Source: Chloroflexota bacterium
GTDB taxonomy: Bacteria; Chloroflexota; Anaerolineae; Anaerolineales; Villigracilaceae
Direction: 5' to 3'
Length of the DNA: 36,804 bases
Assembly: GCA_024224815.1 (NCBI GenBank)
Contig: JAAENC010000143.1
Span: 1 to 36,804 of the forward strand
The notes under the pieces were generated by a model, which worked only from the letters and a program-made list of their open reading frames with translations, ran no database searches and had not been told where the DNA came from. The translations under genes and the position numbers were made by a program. Shown here in pieces: positions 25,695 through 34,725 of this stretch (position 1 is its first letter; every line of letters begins with the position of its first letter).

Positions 25695-27623
25695 ATGGAA
25701 AACTTAACAACAAACTTAATTTACATTTCGAGCTTTAGCATCATAGCATTAGCGTCAAAGCAAATAGGCCTTTTTTTTGCACAGATAAGGTTACCTAAAA
25801 TTACGGGATACCTTTTTACCGGATTGGTGACAGGGGCTTTTGTCTTAGGTTTCTTTCCGGAAGATGCTGTTCACCAATTGCACTTTGTGGACAATATATC
25901 ATTGGCTTTTATTGCCTTTGCTGCAGGGACTGAATTATTCCTGCCCGAGTTAAAAGGTCGTTTCAAAAGCATCAGTTGGGTAACGCTTAGTCTCGTTGCT
26001 ATTACCTTCTCTATGGTTAGCGTAGCCGTTTTCTTTCTGGCCGATTTTATTCCTTTTATGGAGGGTATGCCCACAACGAGTCTTATTGCCGTTTCCATTA
26101 TGGCTGGAGCTATTCTAGTGGCTCGCTCTCCATCTTCAGCTATAGCTATTGTGAACGAACTGCGCGCCAAGGGATCTTTTACGCAAGTAATTCTGGGTGT
26201 AACCGTGGTTATGGACGTTGTGGTTATTGCTCTTTTTGCCCTGAGTGCTGCTGTAGCTGATGCCCTTTTAACGAAGGTAAATATTAATATTGGCTTTGTC
26301 ATCTTATTATTGGTCGAATTTCTGCTGGCTTTAGCGGTTGCCTATGGCGTATTTCATATCCTTAATAGGATCTTAGCTACGCGAAGCAATCGCATAATGA
26401 AGATAGCGCTAATTCTATTTGTTGGCTACGCTGTCTTTTCTCTATCTACCTTTATACGTGAAATAAGTCACGCGAATTTGCCTTTTGAAATCCTTATAGA
26501 GCCACTGCTTATTTGTATGGTAGCTGGTTTTATGGTCGTCAATTATAGTAAAAATCGGCTTGAGTTCAATCACTTGCTGCACGATGCAGGCCCTTATATT
26601 TACATTGCTTTTTTCACCCTAACTGGCGCATCTCTAAAATTAGATGTTTTGGTATCAGTCTGGCCCATAGCTTTGGCTCTCTTTGCCGTTCGCCTAATAT
26701 CCATCATCATTAGTTCTTATGTTGGTGGCACATTGGCTGGCGACCCAAAAGAGCATAATAAATTTAAGTGGATGGGCTTTGTTACGCAAGCCGGTGTGGC
26801 TTTGGGGCTTGCAAAAGAAGTCTCCGGAGAATTCCCAGCCTTCGGCGATGCCTTTGCAACGATGATTATTGCAGTTGTGGTACTGAACGAAATGGTGGGA
26901 CCAATTTTCTTCAAGTACGCGATCAATCGTGTAGGAGAAGCGCACCTTCGAGGCGAATCTGCCCCCTTTGATGGCGTACGAGATGCACTTATTTTCGGCG
27001 TAAAAGCACAATCTATCTCTCTCGCACGTCAACTAAAAAAACACGATTGGCAAGTTAAGCTGGTTTGTACAAATAGAGAAAGAATAGAGGAAGTAGATAT
27101 TTCAGATATTGATATTAAATTAGTAGATGAGCTGAACTTGGAGACGCTCCGTCAACTGGATGCAGAACATGCCGATGCGATTATCAGCTTCCTTCCAAAT
27201 GACATCAGTTATCAAGTTTTTGAAATAGCCTATGAGCATTTTGGCACAGAGACACTTGTTGCACGCTTAAGAGATACCAGTGATTTTGACCGCTTCAATA
27301 AATTAGGCGTATTGGTTGTCGAGCCACAAACAGCAACTATGGGATTGCTGGAACACTTCGTTCGCTCTCCTGTGGGCACATCTATATTACTAGGGCACGA
27401 CGAAGATCAGGATATGATCGACCAAGAAATTTGCGACCCAAGCGTTCATGGTACAGCTCTACGAGATTTAAGATTGCCGATGGATGTTCTTATTTTATCA
27501 ATTCAGCGTGATGGGCACACCCTGGTCTCACGCGGATTTACCCAACTTCATCTTGGAGATAAACTTACAATGGTTGGCCCCCGAGAAAAACTTGACGAAG
27601 TCACCCTACGTTTGGGCGCTTGA
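25695..27623 (+). CDS. CPA2-type cation/proton antiporter with RCK domains
   Basis: A 642-residue protein. Residues about 5-410 make a Na+/H+ exchanger fold of 11-13 membrane helices (e.g. LPKITGYLFTGLVTG and FAAGTELFLPEL). A Rossmann-like TrkA-N/RCK domain (about 425-545) and a TrkA-C domain (about 565-640, ending LGDKLTMVGPREKLDEV) follow. The first Rossmann strand DALIFGVKAQSISLARQL lacks the full GxGxxG glycine pattern, so nucleotide binding may be weakened. It probably exchanges K+ or Na+ for protons. A strong terminator follows. The Shine-Dalgarno is poor (AGGACAAG). Confidence 0.87.
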   Translation: MENLTTNLIYISSFSIIALASKQIGLFFAQIRLPKITGYLFTGLVTGAFVLGFFPEDAVHQLHFVDNISLAFIAFAAGTELFLPELKGRFKSISWVTLSLVAITFSMVSVAVFFLADFIPFMEGMPTTSLIAVSIMAGAILVARSPSSAIAIVNELRAKGSFTQVILGVTVVMDVVVIALFALSAAVADALLTKVNINIGFVILLLVEFLLALAVAYGVFHILNRILATRSNRIMKIALILFVGYAVFSLSTFIREISHANLPFEILIEPLLICMVAGFMVVNYSKNRLEFNHLLHDAGPYIYIAFFTLTGASLKLDVLVSVWPIALALFAVRLISIIISSYVGGTLAGDPKEHNKFKWMGFVTQAGVALGLAKEVSGEFPAFGDAFATMIIAVVVLNEMVGPIFFKYAINRVGEAHLRGESAPFDGVRDALIFGVKAQSISLARQLKKHDWQVKLVCTNRERIEEVDISDIDIKLVDELNLETLRQLDAEHADAIISFLPNDISYQVFEIAYEHFGTETLVARLRDTSDFDRFNKLGVLVVEPQTATMGLLEHFVRSPVGTSILLGHDEDQDMIDQEICDPSVHGTALRDLRLPMDVLILSIQRDGHTLVSRGFTQLHLGDKLTMVGPREKLDEVTLRLGA

Positions 27624-27647
27624 GTTTAGACATTTATAAGAAAACAA

Positions 27648-27684
27648 AAACACTCCCCATATATTACTGATATGGGGAGTGTTT
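27648..27684 (+). terminator. Terminator of the antiporter gene
   Basis: AAACACTCCCCATAT (27648-27662) and ATATGGGGAGTGTTT (27670-27684) form a perfect 15-bp stem with a 7-nt loop. T-rich sequence follows. Confidence 0.92.
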
Positions 27685-27728
27685 GATTTAACTTTGACTT
27701 TCTTTATGCAGCAACAGCCATACGGGGT

Positions 27729-27787
27729 CTAAATTTATACCCATATATTTGGTTTATACCGCGCTGAGCTTGTAATTGTAATGGAAT
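27729..27787 (+). repeat. TTTATACC element, copy A, upstream of the LuxR gene
   Basis: The first 34 nt (27729-27762) match 36737-36770 at 32 positions; weaker gap-free similarity continues to a common ATGG at the same offset. Each copy contains TTTATACC twice, 19 bp apart (here 27734-27741 and 27753-27760). It lies about 105 nt before the LuxR start. It may be an operator or promoter module, possibly for the LuxR protein itself. Confidence 0.6.
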
Positions 27788-27877
27788 AAAAAATACTGAG
27801 CCATTGTTTGTTATTTGAGTGATTTACAAAATGCAAGCACATCTCAACAATAACACAACTCATTCCTGTATTTGCGA

Positions 27878-27883
27878 TACAAT
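27878..27883 (+). promoter_or_regulatory. Candidate -10 box of the LuxR gene
   Basis: TACAAT, 9 nt before the ATG at 27893; no Shine-Dalgarno and no clear -35. Suggests a leaderless or very short leader message. Confidence 0.35.
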
Positions 27884-27892
27884 ATCTCCGAT

Positions 27893-30616
27893 ATGTCTAT
27901 CCTATTACTTCCTACTAAATTACATATCCCTATATCGCAAAGAAGTGTAGTTGTGCGCCAAGGGTTAATTGAAAAGATCACTTCTTCGATGCAGGCTAAG
28001 TTAATCTTACTATCTGCTCCAGCAGGGTATGGTAAAACAACCCTTGTTTCTGAGGCAATTCAGATGGTGAAAAAAACAGAAGCATTAAGGATCGCTTGGC
28101 TGTCTCTGGACCTAGATGATAATGATCCAATTCAATTTTTCGCCTATTTAGATGAAGCCACAAAAGGCATTCCTAGACAACAAAACTCATTAGCAGAAAT
28201 GTTGCAGTCGCAACAAGCTAGCCCAAAAGCACTCGCAAAATCCTTCCTAAACGATTTGATTTCAATTCAAGAACCTTTCTTGCTTGTATTGGATGACTAT
28301 CATGTGATCGATTCACAAGAAATAGATGAAGTTATGGCATTCTTGATTGATAAAATGCCACAATCTATGACCCTGATGATGACAAGTCGTAGCGATCCGA
28401 GCTTTCCGTTGGCAAGGCTGCGAGCACGGGGAGAGTTAGTGGAAATACGCGCTGACGATCTAAGATTTTCTAATGATGAAGCAGCTCAATTCATGCAGGA
28501 AGTGATGGATATTTCCATCTCCGATGAACAAATTTCTGTTTTAGGAAAACGTACCGAGGGCTGGGTTGCGGGATTGCAAATGGCGGCACTTTCTATGCGA
28601 GATCGCTCCCTGGGTGAAATTGACAGGTTTGTACAAAAATTTACAGGCAGCCACCGTTATATCGTAGATTATTTGCTGGACGAAGTTCTGTTGAACCAGC
28701 CTGCGCATATTCGCTCTTTCTTGCTTCAAACATCCATTCTTAGGCGACTTTGTGGGCCGCTATGTGATGCTGTTACCGGGCAAGAAGACAGCGGGAAGTT
28801 GTTACAAACCTTGGAACAAGACAATCTCTTTGTTATCCCTTTGGATGATGAACGTCGTTGGTATCGTTACCATCACCTTTTTTTAGAAGTCCTCCAAGCC
28901 CAAGCCCACAGGAACGAAAGTTTACCTGACGATTTAGCGCTCATACATCAGCGTGCAAGCAAATGGTATGAGCAAAACAATACGCCAAAAGAAGCTGTTT
29001 ATCATGCGCTTCTTGCTGAGGATTTTGAGCGTGTGGCTTACCTGGCAGAATTTATGTGGCGTGCGATGAATGTTCGCTACCAGTCACCTACATGGTTAGG
29101 TTGGGTCAAAAAAATTCCTGAAAATTATGTCCAAGCCAGCCCGGTGCTAAGTGTTGGGTATGCTTGGGCTTTGCTGGATGCCGGCGAGATGGAAGCCGCT
29201 GAACTTCGGTTACAGGATGCAGAGCGATGGCTTTCAAAGATCAAAAATACAGATGAGCGCCCATCGGGAATGGTCGTGGTGGATGAAACTGAATTCAAAA
29301 CCTTACTGCGGACTCTAGCAAATGCTCGAGCCTATCTTGCTCAAGCAATGAAGAAGCTATCTGATGCGATCAGATACGCCCAAGAAGCGCTCGACCTGTT
29401 AGTTGGCGATGATTACTTTGAACGTGGGTTAGCTTACTTGATTCTCGGTTTTGCGCATTGGTCGAATGGAGATTTAGACACCGCTTATCAAGCGGTTAGT
29501 GACGCTGTGGTCAATATGCGACGAGCAGAGAATCTTCCTTTTACCATTAGCTTTACCTCTTATCTAGCAGACATACTAGCCGCACAAGGATTGCTCAATG
29601 AGGCAGTGCAAAAATATTCCCGGTTGCTCAATGCGATCCTGGATTCAGGCGAACCGGTTATTCCTGAAGTCGCCGTTCTTCATTTGGGTTTGAGCGAGCT
29701 ATACATCGAGCAAGGTGACCTAGAAACGGCAAAATCGCACTTCATGCAAGCCGAAGCGCTGGGAGAGCAACCAGCTTTTCCTCCTTGGCATCGACATTGG
29801 TCCTTGGCGCAAGCAGGAATAAAGTCAACTGAACATGACCTGGATGGCGCGATCGACATTCTGACTAATGCCGAGCGCTTGTCCTATCGACATCCCTTCC
29901 CAAATGTACGTCCTATTTCAGCTATGAAAATACGCACGAAACTTGCTCAGGGACGCTTGGACGCAGCATGGGAATGGGTTGAAGAACAAGGTTTCTCCGT
30001 TAATGCCTCGCTAAGCTACATGCGAGAATTTGAACATATCACGTTCGCTAGAGTCTTGGTAGCCCAATATAAGAACGATCATGATCAGAACAAGGCCGAA
30101 AACGCAAAGAAACTTTTACATAGGTTGCTCGAAAAAGCTGAACAAGGAAAAAGAGTTGGCAGTGTGATCGAAGTTCTGAATCTGTTGGCGCTTTTCCATA
30201 TAGCAAAGAGCGATAATTCTTCAGCACTTAAATTTTTGAAACGGGCTTTGCAGCTTGCTGAACATCAAAAGTATGTGCGTATTTTTGTTGATGAAGGTAA
30301 ACCGATGGCTTTGTTACTTCAGGAGGCACTCAGCGAGAATTTTTCCACAGCCTATATCAAAAAATTGCTGGATACATTTTCAGAAGATGACACCGATAAC
30401 GCGTCATCAGAGTATTTGGATGATTTGCTAACTGAACGGGAGCGTGAAATATTAGTACTTATAAGTGCCGGATTGAAAAACAAGGAAATTGCTGAACAAG
30501 TTGTCGTTAGTGTGAACACTGTGCTTTATCACACCAAAAATATCTACAATAAGCTGGGTGTCAATAAACGCACCCAGGCAGTGCTCAAAGCCAAAGAGCT
30601 AGGTTTCCTCCAGTAA
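27893..30616 (+). CDS. Large MalT-like LuxR family transcriptional regulator
   Basis: About 907 residues, the usual length of the MalT/LAL type. Residues 1-300 form a STAND-type ATPase with Walker A APAGYGKTT (42-50) and Walker B LLVLDDYH. A long TPR-like helical region (about 380-800) senses the signal, and the C-terminal LuxR HTH (about 845-905) contains LTEREREILVLISAGLKNKE and SVNTVLYHTKNIYNKLGV. ATP and an inducer drive oligomerisation and DNA binding. The ATG at 27893 was chosen over an upstream TTG because TACAAT lies just before it. It heads a cluster of membrane proteins and hydrolases, which are its likely targets. The inducer is unknown. Confidence 0.92.
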   Translation: MSILLLPTKLHIPISQRSVVVRQGLIEKITSSMQAKLILLSAPAGYGKTTLVSEAIQMVKKTEALRIAWLSLDLDDNDPIQFFAYLDEATKGIPRQQNSLAEMLQSQQASPKALAKSFLNDLISIQEPFLLVLDDYHVIDSQEIDEVMAFLIDKMPQSMTLMMTSRSDPSFPLARLRARGELVEIRADDLRFSNDEAAQFMQEVMDISISDEQISVLGKRTEGWVAGLQMAALSMRDRSLGEIDRFVQKFTGSHRYIVDYLLDEVLLNQPAHIRSFLLQTSILRRLCGPLCDAVTGQEDSGKLLQTLEQDNLFVIPLDDERRWYRYHHLFLEVLQAQAHRNESLPDDLALIHQRASKWYEQNNTPKEAVYHALLAEDFERVAYLAEFMWRAMNVRYQSPTWLGWVKKIPENYVQASPVLSVGYAWALLDAGEMEAAELRLQDAERWLSKIKNTDERPSGMVVVDETEFKTLLRTLANARAYLAQAMKKLSDAIRYAQEALDLLVGDDYFERGLAYLILGFAHWSNGDLDTAYQAVSDAVVNMRRAENLPFTISFTSYLADILAAQGLLNEAVQKYSRLLNAILDSGEPVIPEVAVLHLGLSELYIEQGDLETAKSHFMQAEALGEQPAFPPWHRHWSLAQAGIKSTEHDLDGAIDILTNAERLSYRHPFPNVRPISAMKIRTKLAQGRLDAAWEWVEEQGFSVNASLSYMREFEHITFARVLVAQYKNDHDQNKAENAKKLLHRLLEKAEQGKRVGSVIEVLNLLALFHIAKSDNSSALKFLKRALQLAEHQKYVRIFVDEGKPMALLLQEALSENFSTAYIKKLLDTFSEDDTDNASSEYLDDLLTEREREILVLISAGLKNKEIAEQVVVSVNTVLYHTKNIYNKLGVNKRTQAVLKAKELGFLQ

Positions 30617-30926
30617 AAGTAGGTGTGGTGGTCATCCCACCCTTACAAAAAACTCCTTGTTGCCTGTCCAAAAATTGATCTAACCGCCGTTCTCGGCGGC
30701 GATTTCATTCCTAAAATCCTGCGCTGAGGACGTCGCAGCGAGCCTGATAAGTATTTTTCCGACAGACATTTATCTACACCTTAAATTGGTTCATTCTTGG
30801 CGAATGAGCCAATTTTCTTTTTAACCAACCTACAACATGTCCCTCCCAAGACTACAGTTTTCCCACTGGCTGACTACAATTTTTTGTAGGGTTTTTTTTC
30901 CTTGTCTGCCATAAACTACGAGCACG
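30617..30926 (+). promoter_or_regulatory. 310-nt gap: hairpin and paired direct repeats
   Basis: No coding frame is supported. CCGCCG-TTCT-CGGCGG (30684-30699) is a small GC stem without a T tract. The main LuxR terminator follows at 30783. Then GACTACAGTTTT (30850-30861) and GACTACAATTTT (30872-30883) are near-identical direct repeats with a 22-bp period, 44 nt before the next gene. The second also forms CTACAA-TTTT-TTGTAG (30874-30889) followed by eight T, a weak terminator. The repeats could be regulator sites. Confidence 0.45.
30783..30822 (+). terminator. Terminator after the LuxR gene
   Basis: AAATTGGTTCATTC (30783-30796) and GAATGAGCCAATTT (30802-30815) form a 14-bp stem with one G-U pair and loop TTGGC, followed by a T-rich tail. 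Confidence 0.88.
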
Positions 30927-31610
30927 ATGAAAACAAACATGTATCAAATCAAAATCAAAGGTCATCTGGATACCCGCTGGCGAGACTGGTTTGAAAATCT
31001 CACCATCACGCATACCAAAGCAGGCAACACCATCCTGACAGGCGAAATTGCCGATCAGGCAGCCCTGCACGGTGTGCTCAAAAAAATCAACAATCTTGGT
31101 CTTACGCTGGTATCCGTGACCCCAAACGAAAGGAAAACAAAAATGACAAAAAACCTTGTTCAAGAAGTACCTGAAGCCATCAAGGCGACATTTCTGCAAA
31201 AGAGTGCTGGAGTTTCGCTCCTCATTTTGAGCAGTATGGCGGCCTATTATATTTCACAAGCGTGGCCAATGCGCCCGATTGCACTGGCAGGCACACCTAT
31301 CCCCGATGGTTTCGGCAGCCTGGTGCTGACCACCTTTGGTGCCATTATCTTGGCTGAGATATTACTTCAAATCACACTGGTTATTGGAGCAGGCGCTGTA
31401 GACAAAGCCTCCGCAAAGCAGGAAATCGCCTCGCTAAAGGCACAACGCAATGGCTACGGCATGCTGGTTGCTGGCCTGCTGATGGTTATTGGGCTGCTAT
31501 TCGTTGAGTTCCCCGCTTTTTGTATGGCAAATTTCGCCATGATGGCTCTTTTGTTGGCTGAGATCGTCAAGTTTGCATCTCAACTTTTTTATAGCCGCAA
31601 AGTGGACTAA
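30927..31610 (+). CDS. Small conserved domain fused to a four-helix membrane protein
   Basis: A 227-residue protein of unknown function. Residues 1-65 (MYQIKIKGHLDTRWRDWFENL, then a TGEIADQAALHGVL block) resemble a small domain I associate with free-standing proteins in Chloroflexota. Residues about 90-222 contain four hydrophobic segments. An internal ATG at 31143 (Met73) follows AAAGGA by 8 nt, so a second, shorter membrane protein could also be made. No frame break is seen between the parts. It ends directly before the hydrolase start (TAA then ATG), which implies an operon. Function is not recognised. Confidence 0.65.
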   Translation: MKTNMYQIKIKGHLDTRWRDWFENLTITHTKAGNTILTGEIADQAALHGVLKKINNLGLTLVSVTPNERKTKMTKNLVQEVPEAIKATFLQKSAGVSLLILSSMAAYYISQAWPMRPIALAGTPIPDGFGSLVLTTFGAIILAEILLQITLVIGAGAVDKASAKQEIASLKAQRNGYGMLVAGLLMVIGLLFVEFPAFCMANFAMMALLLAEIVKFASQLFYSRKVD

Positions 31611-32616
31611 ATGATGCTGCGCAAGATCGGATTATTCACCCTGATCTCATTGACGATCTATCTGGGCATTGCTGCCGGATTGATTCTCTCGGACCGCCCT
31701 CAACCCGATCTTGCTACCGCTGGTGAATCGCTTAGCTTTGATGTGCTGATCTCCGTTAATTACGCGAAGATGCCTGAGCTGCAACCCTACACTGCTCGCG
31801 ATGGAGCATCCTTGTACTATCGTCTCTACGAAAGCAGTACGCCAACGGTGAAAAAACTCGTCCTTTTACATGGTTCCGGCTGGCATAGCATGCAGTTCTA
31901 TCTCTTAGCGCGCTATCTTAGTGAGCAAGGCGCAGCGACTGTGATTACTCCCGATTTGCGCGGACACGGTTTCAACCCCGAACGATGCGGCGATGTGGAC
32001 TATGTCGGGCAGCTCGAAGACGATCTTGCAGACCTAATCGAGATGCTTCGAAAACGATACCCTAATGCGGATGTGGTGGTTGGCGGGCATTCATCCGGGG
32101 GCGGGCTGGCAATTCGTTTTGCTGGTAGCAAGCATGGGGCCAAGAGCGATGCAATATCCTTCTGGCACCCTTCCTAAATTACGACGCGCTGACCACGCGT
32201 CCAAATTCGGGGGCTGGATACAGCCTTTATCCCGCCGGATTGCAGGGCTGACGATGCTCAATAATCCTGGCATCCATGCTTTCGATGAGTTGACAGTGAT
32301 CCAATTTGCAATGCCCGAGAGCGTTCTGAAGAGCGAGTTGGGCGAGAGTGTGACAAGGGCTTATAGCCAACGTCTGAATACATCTTATGCGCCGTGCAGT
32401 AACTACGAGCATGACTTGGCTGCCCTGAAAGTGCCCTTTTTGCTGGCTGCCGGAGTGGAAGATGAAGCTTTTATCACCGAAGCCTATGAGCCGACCATTG
32501 CAGCCCAAACCGGTATGGGAACCTACCGGCTCCTACCCGAGTCGGGACATGTTGATCTGCTAACAAACGAAGCTTTGTTTGAAACAGTGGCAGATTGGCT
32601 TGCTGAGCTGAAATAA
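31611..32616 (+). pseudogene. Alpha/beta hydrolase broken by two 1-bp frame losses
   Basis: The reading frame begins MMLRKIGLFTL with an N-terminal membrane anchor and has the hydrolase motifs LLHGSG and PDLRGHG, plus nucleophile Ser161 in GGHSSGGG. It then stops at 32175-32177. A third frame continues as ILLAPFLNYDALTTRPNSG, and the other frame as GWIQPLSRRIAGLTMLNNPG through GVEDEAF (acid) and ESGHVDLL (His). One missing base near 32149-32156 and one in the G run at 32209-32213 restore a continuous protein. The total of 1006 nt plus 2 gives exactly 336 codons. It is either a recent pseudogene or an assembly error. Confidence 0.82.
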
Positions 32617-32705
32617 ATTTTTGGCAAAGACTAAACCTTAGCTTGTTTTATCGCAGGGAAACCTGCATAAAAAATTATTCAAACTTTTATCTATAGGAGA
32701 AAAAA

Positions 32706-33356
32706 ATGAAAAACACACAGTTACAAAAATGGGGCGGCGTTGCTGCTTTCTACGAGGCATTGGCCTATATTATCGGGATGGTCGGGTTTATTTTCGGCGT
32801 AAATATCTCTGAGATTGCAGATCCGCTGCAAAAAGTGACAGCACTGATCGATAACCAGGGCTTGCTGACCTCGCTGATGCTGGTAGTTTATGTCTTCTTC
32901 GGTGCCTGGTTGGTAGTTTTATCTTTGGCTTTGCATGAACGCCTGGATGGTGAAAACTCGGCGCTGGCGCGCACAGCAACCGTATTTGGTTTGATCTGGT
33001 CTGTATTGGTGATTGCCAGTGGCATGATCTATAACGTTGGCATCGAGACAATCATTGCTGTATATGCTACTGATCCATCCCAGGCTGTGACTGTTTGGCT
33101 GGCAATTAGCTCGGTTTTCAACGGTCTTGGCGGCGGCGTGGAAGTAGTTGGCGGTATCTGGGTACTGCTTTTGAGTGTCGCAGCCCTGCGAAACGGCGCT
33201 TTACCCCGTGCCTTCAACTTCTTCGGTTTCATCGTTGGCGGTGCAGGGATGGTAACAATCGTGCCTGCTTTGGCTGAGATCGGCGCTAATATCTTTGGCT
33301 TGACACAGATCATTTGGTTCATCTGGCTTGGCATTGCACTCTTGCGTCGAAAATAG
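32706..33356 (+). CDS. DUF4386-like six-helix membrane protein
   Basis: A 216-residue protein with about six hydrophobic segments. The N terminus (QKWGGVAAFYEALAYIIGMVGF) and length resemble DUF4386-like membrane proteins; function is unknown. TAGGAGAAAAAA directly before the ATG is a good ribosome site. It belongs to the cluster downstream of the LuxR regulator and is closed by a strong terminator. It appears intact. Confidence 0.72.
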   Translation: MKNTQLQKWGGVAAFYEALAYIIGMVGFIFGVNISEIADPLQKVTALIDNQGLLTSLMLVVYVFFGAWLVVLSLALHERLDGENSALARTATVFGLIWSVLVIASGMIYNVGIETIIAVYATDPSQAVTVWLAISSVFNGLGGGVEVVGGIWVLLLSVAALRNGALPRAFNFFGFIVGGAGMVTIVPALAEIGANIFGLTQIIWFIWLGIALLRRK

Positions 33357-33370
33357 ATTTTGAGATAACT

Positions 33371-33412
33371 AGATTGGTTCAATCTCAAAGATTGAACCAA
33401 TCTGACTTTTTT
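33371..33412 (+). terminator. Strong terminator
   Basis: AGATTGGTTCAATCT (33371-33385) and AGATTGAACCAATCT (33389-33403) form a perfect 15-bp stem with loop CAA, followed by GACTTTTTT. Confidence 0.93.
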
Positions 33413-33532
33413 ATAGAATAGGACGACTTTCGCGCCAAAGGTTGAAAAAGGCTCTGAGGAGATTTGCAATACCTGTTTGATTGAAAACCCAACCAGAGTG
33501 TAGAAAGCGAAAGTCCTATAAAGGAAAAACTC

Positions 33533-34129
33533 ATGAACACAACCTACCGTGATGGCTACAAAAATATCGCTATCCTTGACTTAGCCGAAAAAGGCACGCT
33601 CGCCTTTTCATACTTCCTGCGCGCGTTTGGCTTCGCGCTTTTCACAGGTCTTTTTATTGTGCTGACGCGTTTTCTTTATCCACATCTCCCCACTACAGTT
33701 GAGACCTATCTCAATATTGCCTTACCAAACCTGCCCGGCATCGTAAGTATTTTGCTTGCAGCGGCTAGCGTTATCGCCGTGCTGGCACTTCACGAACTTG
33801 TCCATGCAACAGTCTTTTATCTCGATCAGCGCATCCCGGCCAAGATCGGCGGACGCGGTCTCTTGATCTTCGCTTCCGCTCCGGGTTATCTCGTCGGACG
33901 CACCAGCATGATTATCAACGCCTTGGCACCTTTTATTATCATCTCAGCTCTCGGTTTCCTGCTGATTGCCTTGGTCTCCGAAAACCTGCTCTCGTGGATA
34001 TTTATCTCGACCGTTGCGAATGCCGCAGCAGCGGGTGGCGACTTCATCGCCGTCGCCTGGCTTCTGAAACAGCCCAAAAACGTCCGTATTGAAGATACAG
34101 GCGATGTACTGACTGCTTATCAAGCATAG
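33533..34129 (+). CDS. DUF3267 putative membrane zinc peptidase
   Basis: A 198-residue protein with four or five hydrophobic segments. The zincin motif HELVH (87-91) lies in a membrane helix, as in DUF3267 and other membrane metalloproteases, followed by GGDFIAVAWLL with a possible third ligand Asp. Cleavage of a membrane protein is plausible but not shown. AAAGGAAAAAC precedes the ATG. The leader contains GACTTTCGC (33425-33433) and its complement GCGAAAGTC (33507-33515), which could pair over 73 nt near the ribosome site. Confidence 0.8.
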   Translation: MNTTYRDGYKNIAILDLAEKGTLAFSYFLRAFGFALFTGLFIVLTRFLYPHLPTTVETYLNIALPNLPGIVSILLAAASVIAVLALHELVHATVFYLDQRIPAKIGGRGLLIFASAPGYLVGRTSMIINALAPFIIISALGFLLIALVSENLLSWIFISTVANAAAAGGDFIAVAWLLKQPKNVRIEDTGDVLTAYQA

Positions 34130-34192
34130 AATTGCGCATTGCATAAGCCGTGTTGTGCATCGGTAAAGCCAAAATAAGACACCATACAATCA

Positions 34193-34657
34193 ATGGATTG
34201 CATAGCCCTTGAAATCTTTCAACGCAGATTGCTCACTCAACAAGGCTTTTTTGCCACGCTTGGCATGGGGATTTTTGCGATGATATTTATTGCATTCGCT
34301 TTTTCTACCTCGCTTTGGGCAGGAAGAGGCAGACTGATCGGATTGTCAATTTTCGGAGCGCTTTTTTGACTGGTGATTGAATATCATACAGCCAAGCGGT
34401 TCGCATGGCTTCGGGAAAAGAAGGCGAATTACGTATCCGTCAAACAGGCATTCACTCACCCTCTCTCCCTTATTCGGTTAGCCTATAACGCTACATTCTG
34501 GGTCTTCTTGCTGCCCTTCTTTACAACAATGAAATACGGCACAGGTTTTATCACATTTACCGTTATCATTTTTATCAGGCTGGTGCTGAATTTGTACATG
34601 AACAATTTTCTCAATTTTACGCCAGAGCAGCACGAGGGATATCCCTTCCGAATTTGA
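34193..34657 (+). pseudogene. Small membrane protein gene interrupted by an in-frame TGA
   Basis: From ATG 34193 the frame runs MDCIALEIFQRRLL through a hydrophobic stretch to SIFGALF, then TGA at 34367-34369. The same frame continues without shift as LVIEYHTAKRFAWLREKK and two more hydrophobic segments to a stop at 34655-34657. A TGG to TGA change (Trp59) would explain the break and give 154 residues. A GTG at 34373 could restart translation of the second half (94 residues). The family is not recognised. Elsewhere in the window TGA is a normal stop. TACAAT sits directly before the ATG, with no ribosome site. Confidence 0.65.
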
Positions 34658-34725
34658 CTCATAGAAGTATTTACGGTTAGAAGGCGTTAACAGCAAACGA
34701 CGAAAATAATAAATAGAGCACAATA

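Noticed and set aside
34367-34369. TGA read as tryptophan genome-wide
   Set aside because: TGA terminates several intact genes here (for example at 5664, 24408 and 25409) and TGG is used for Trp throughout.
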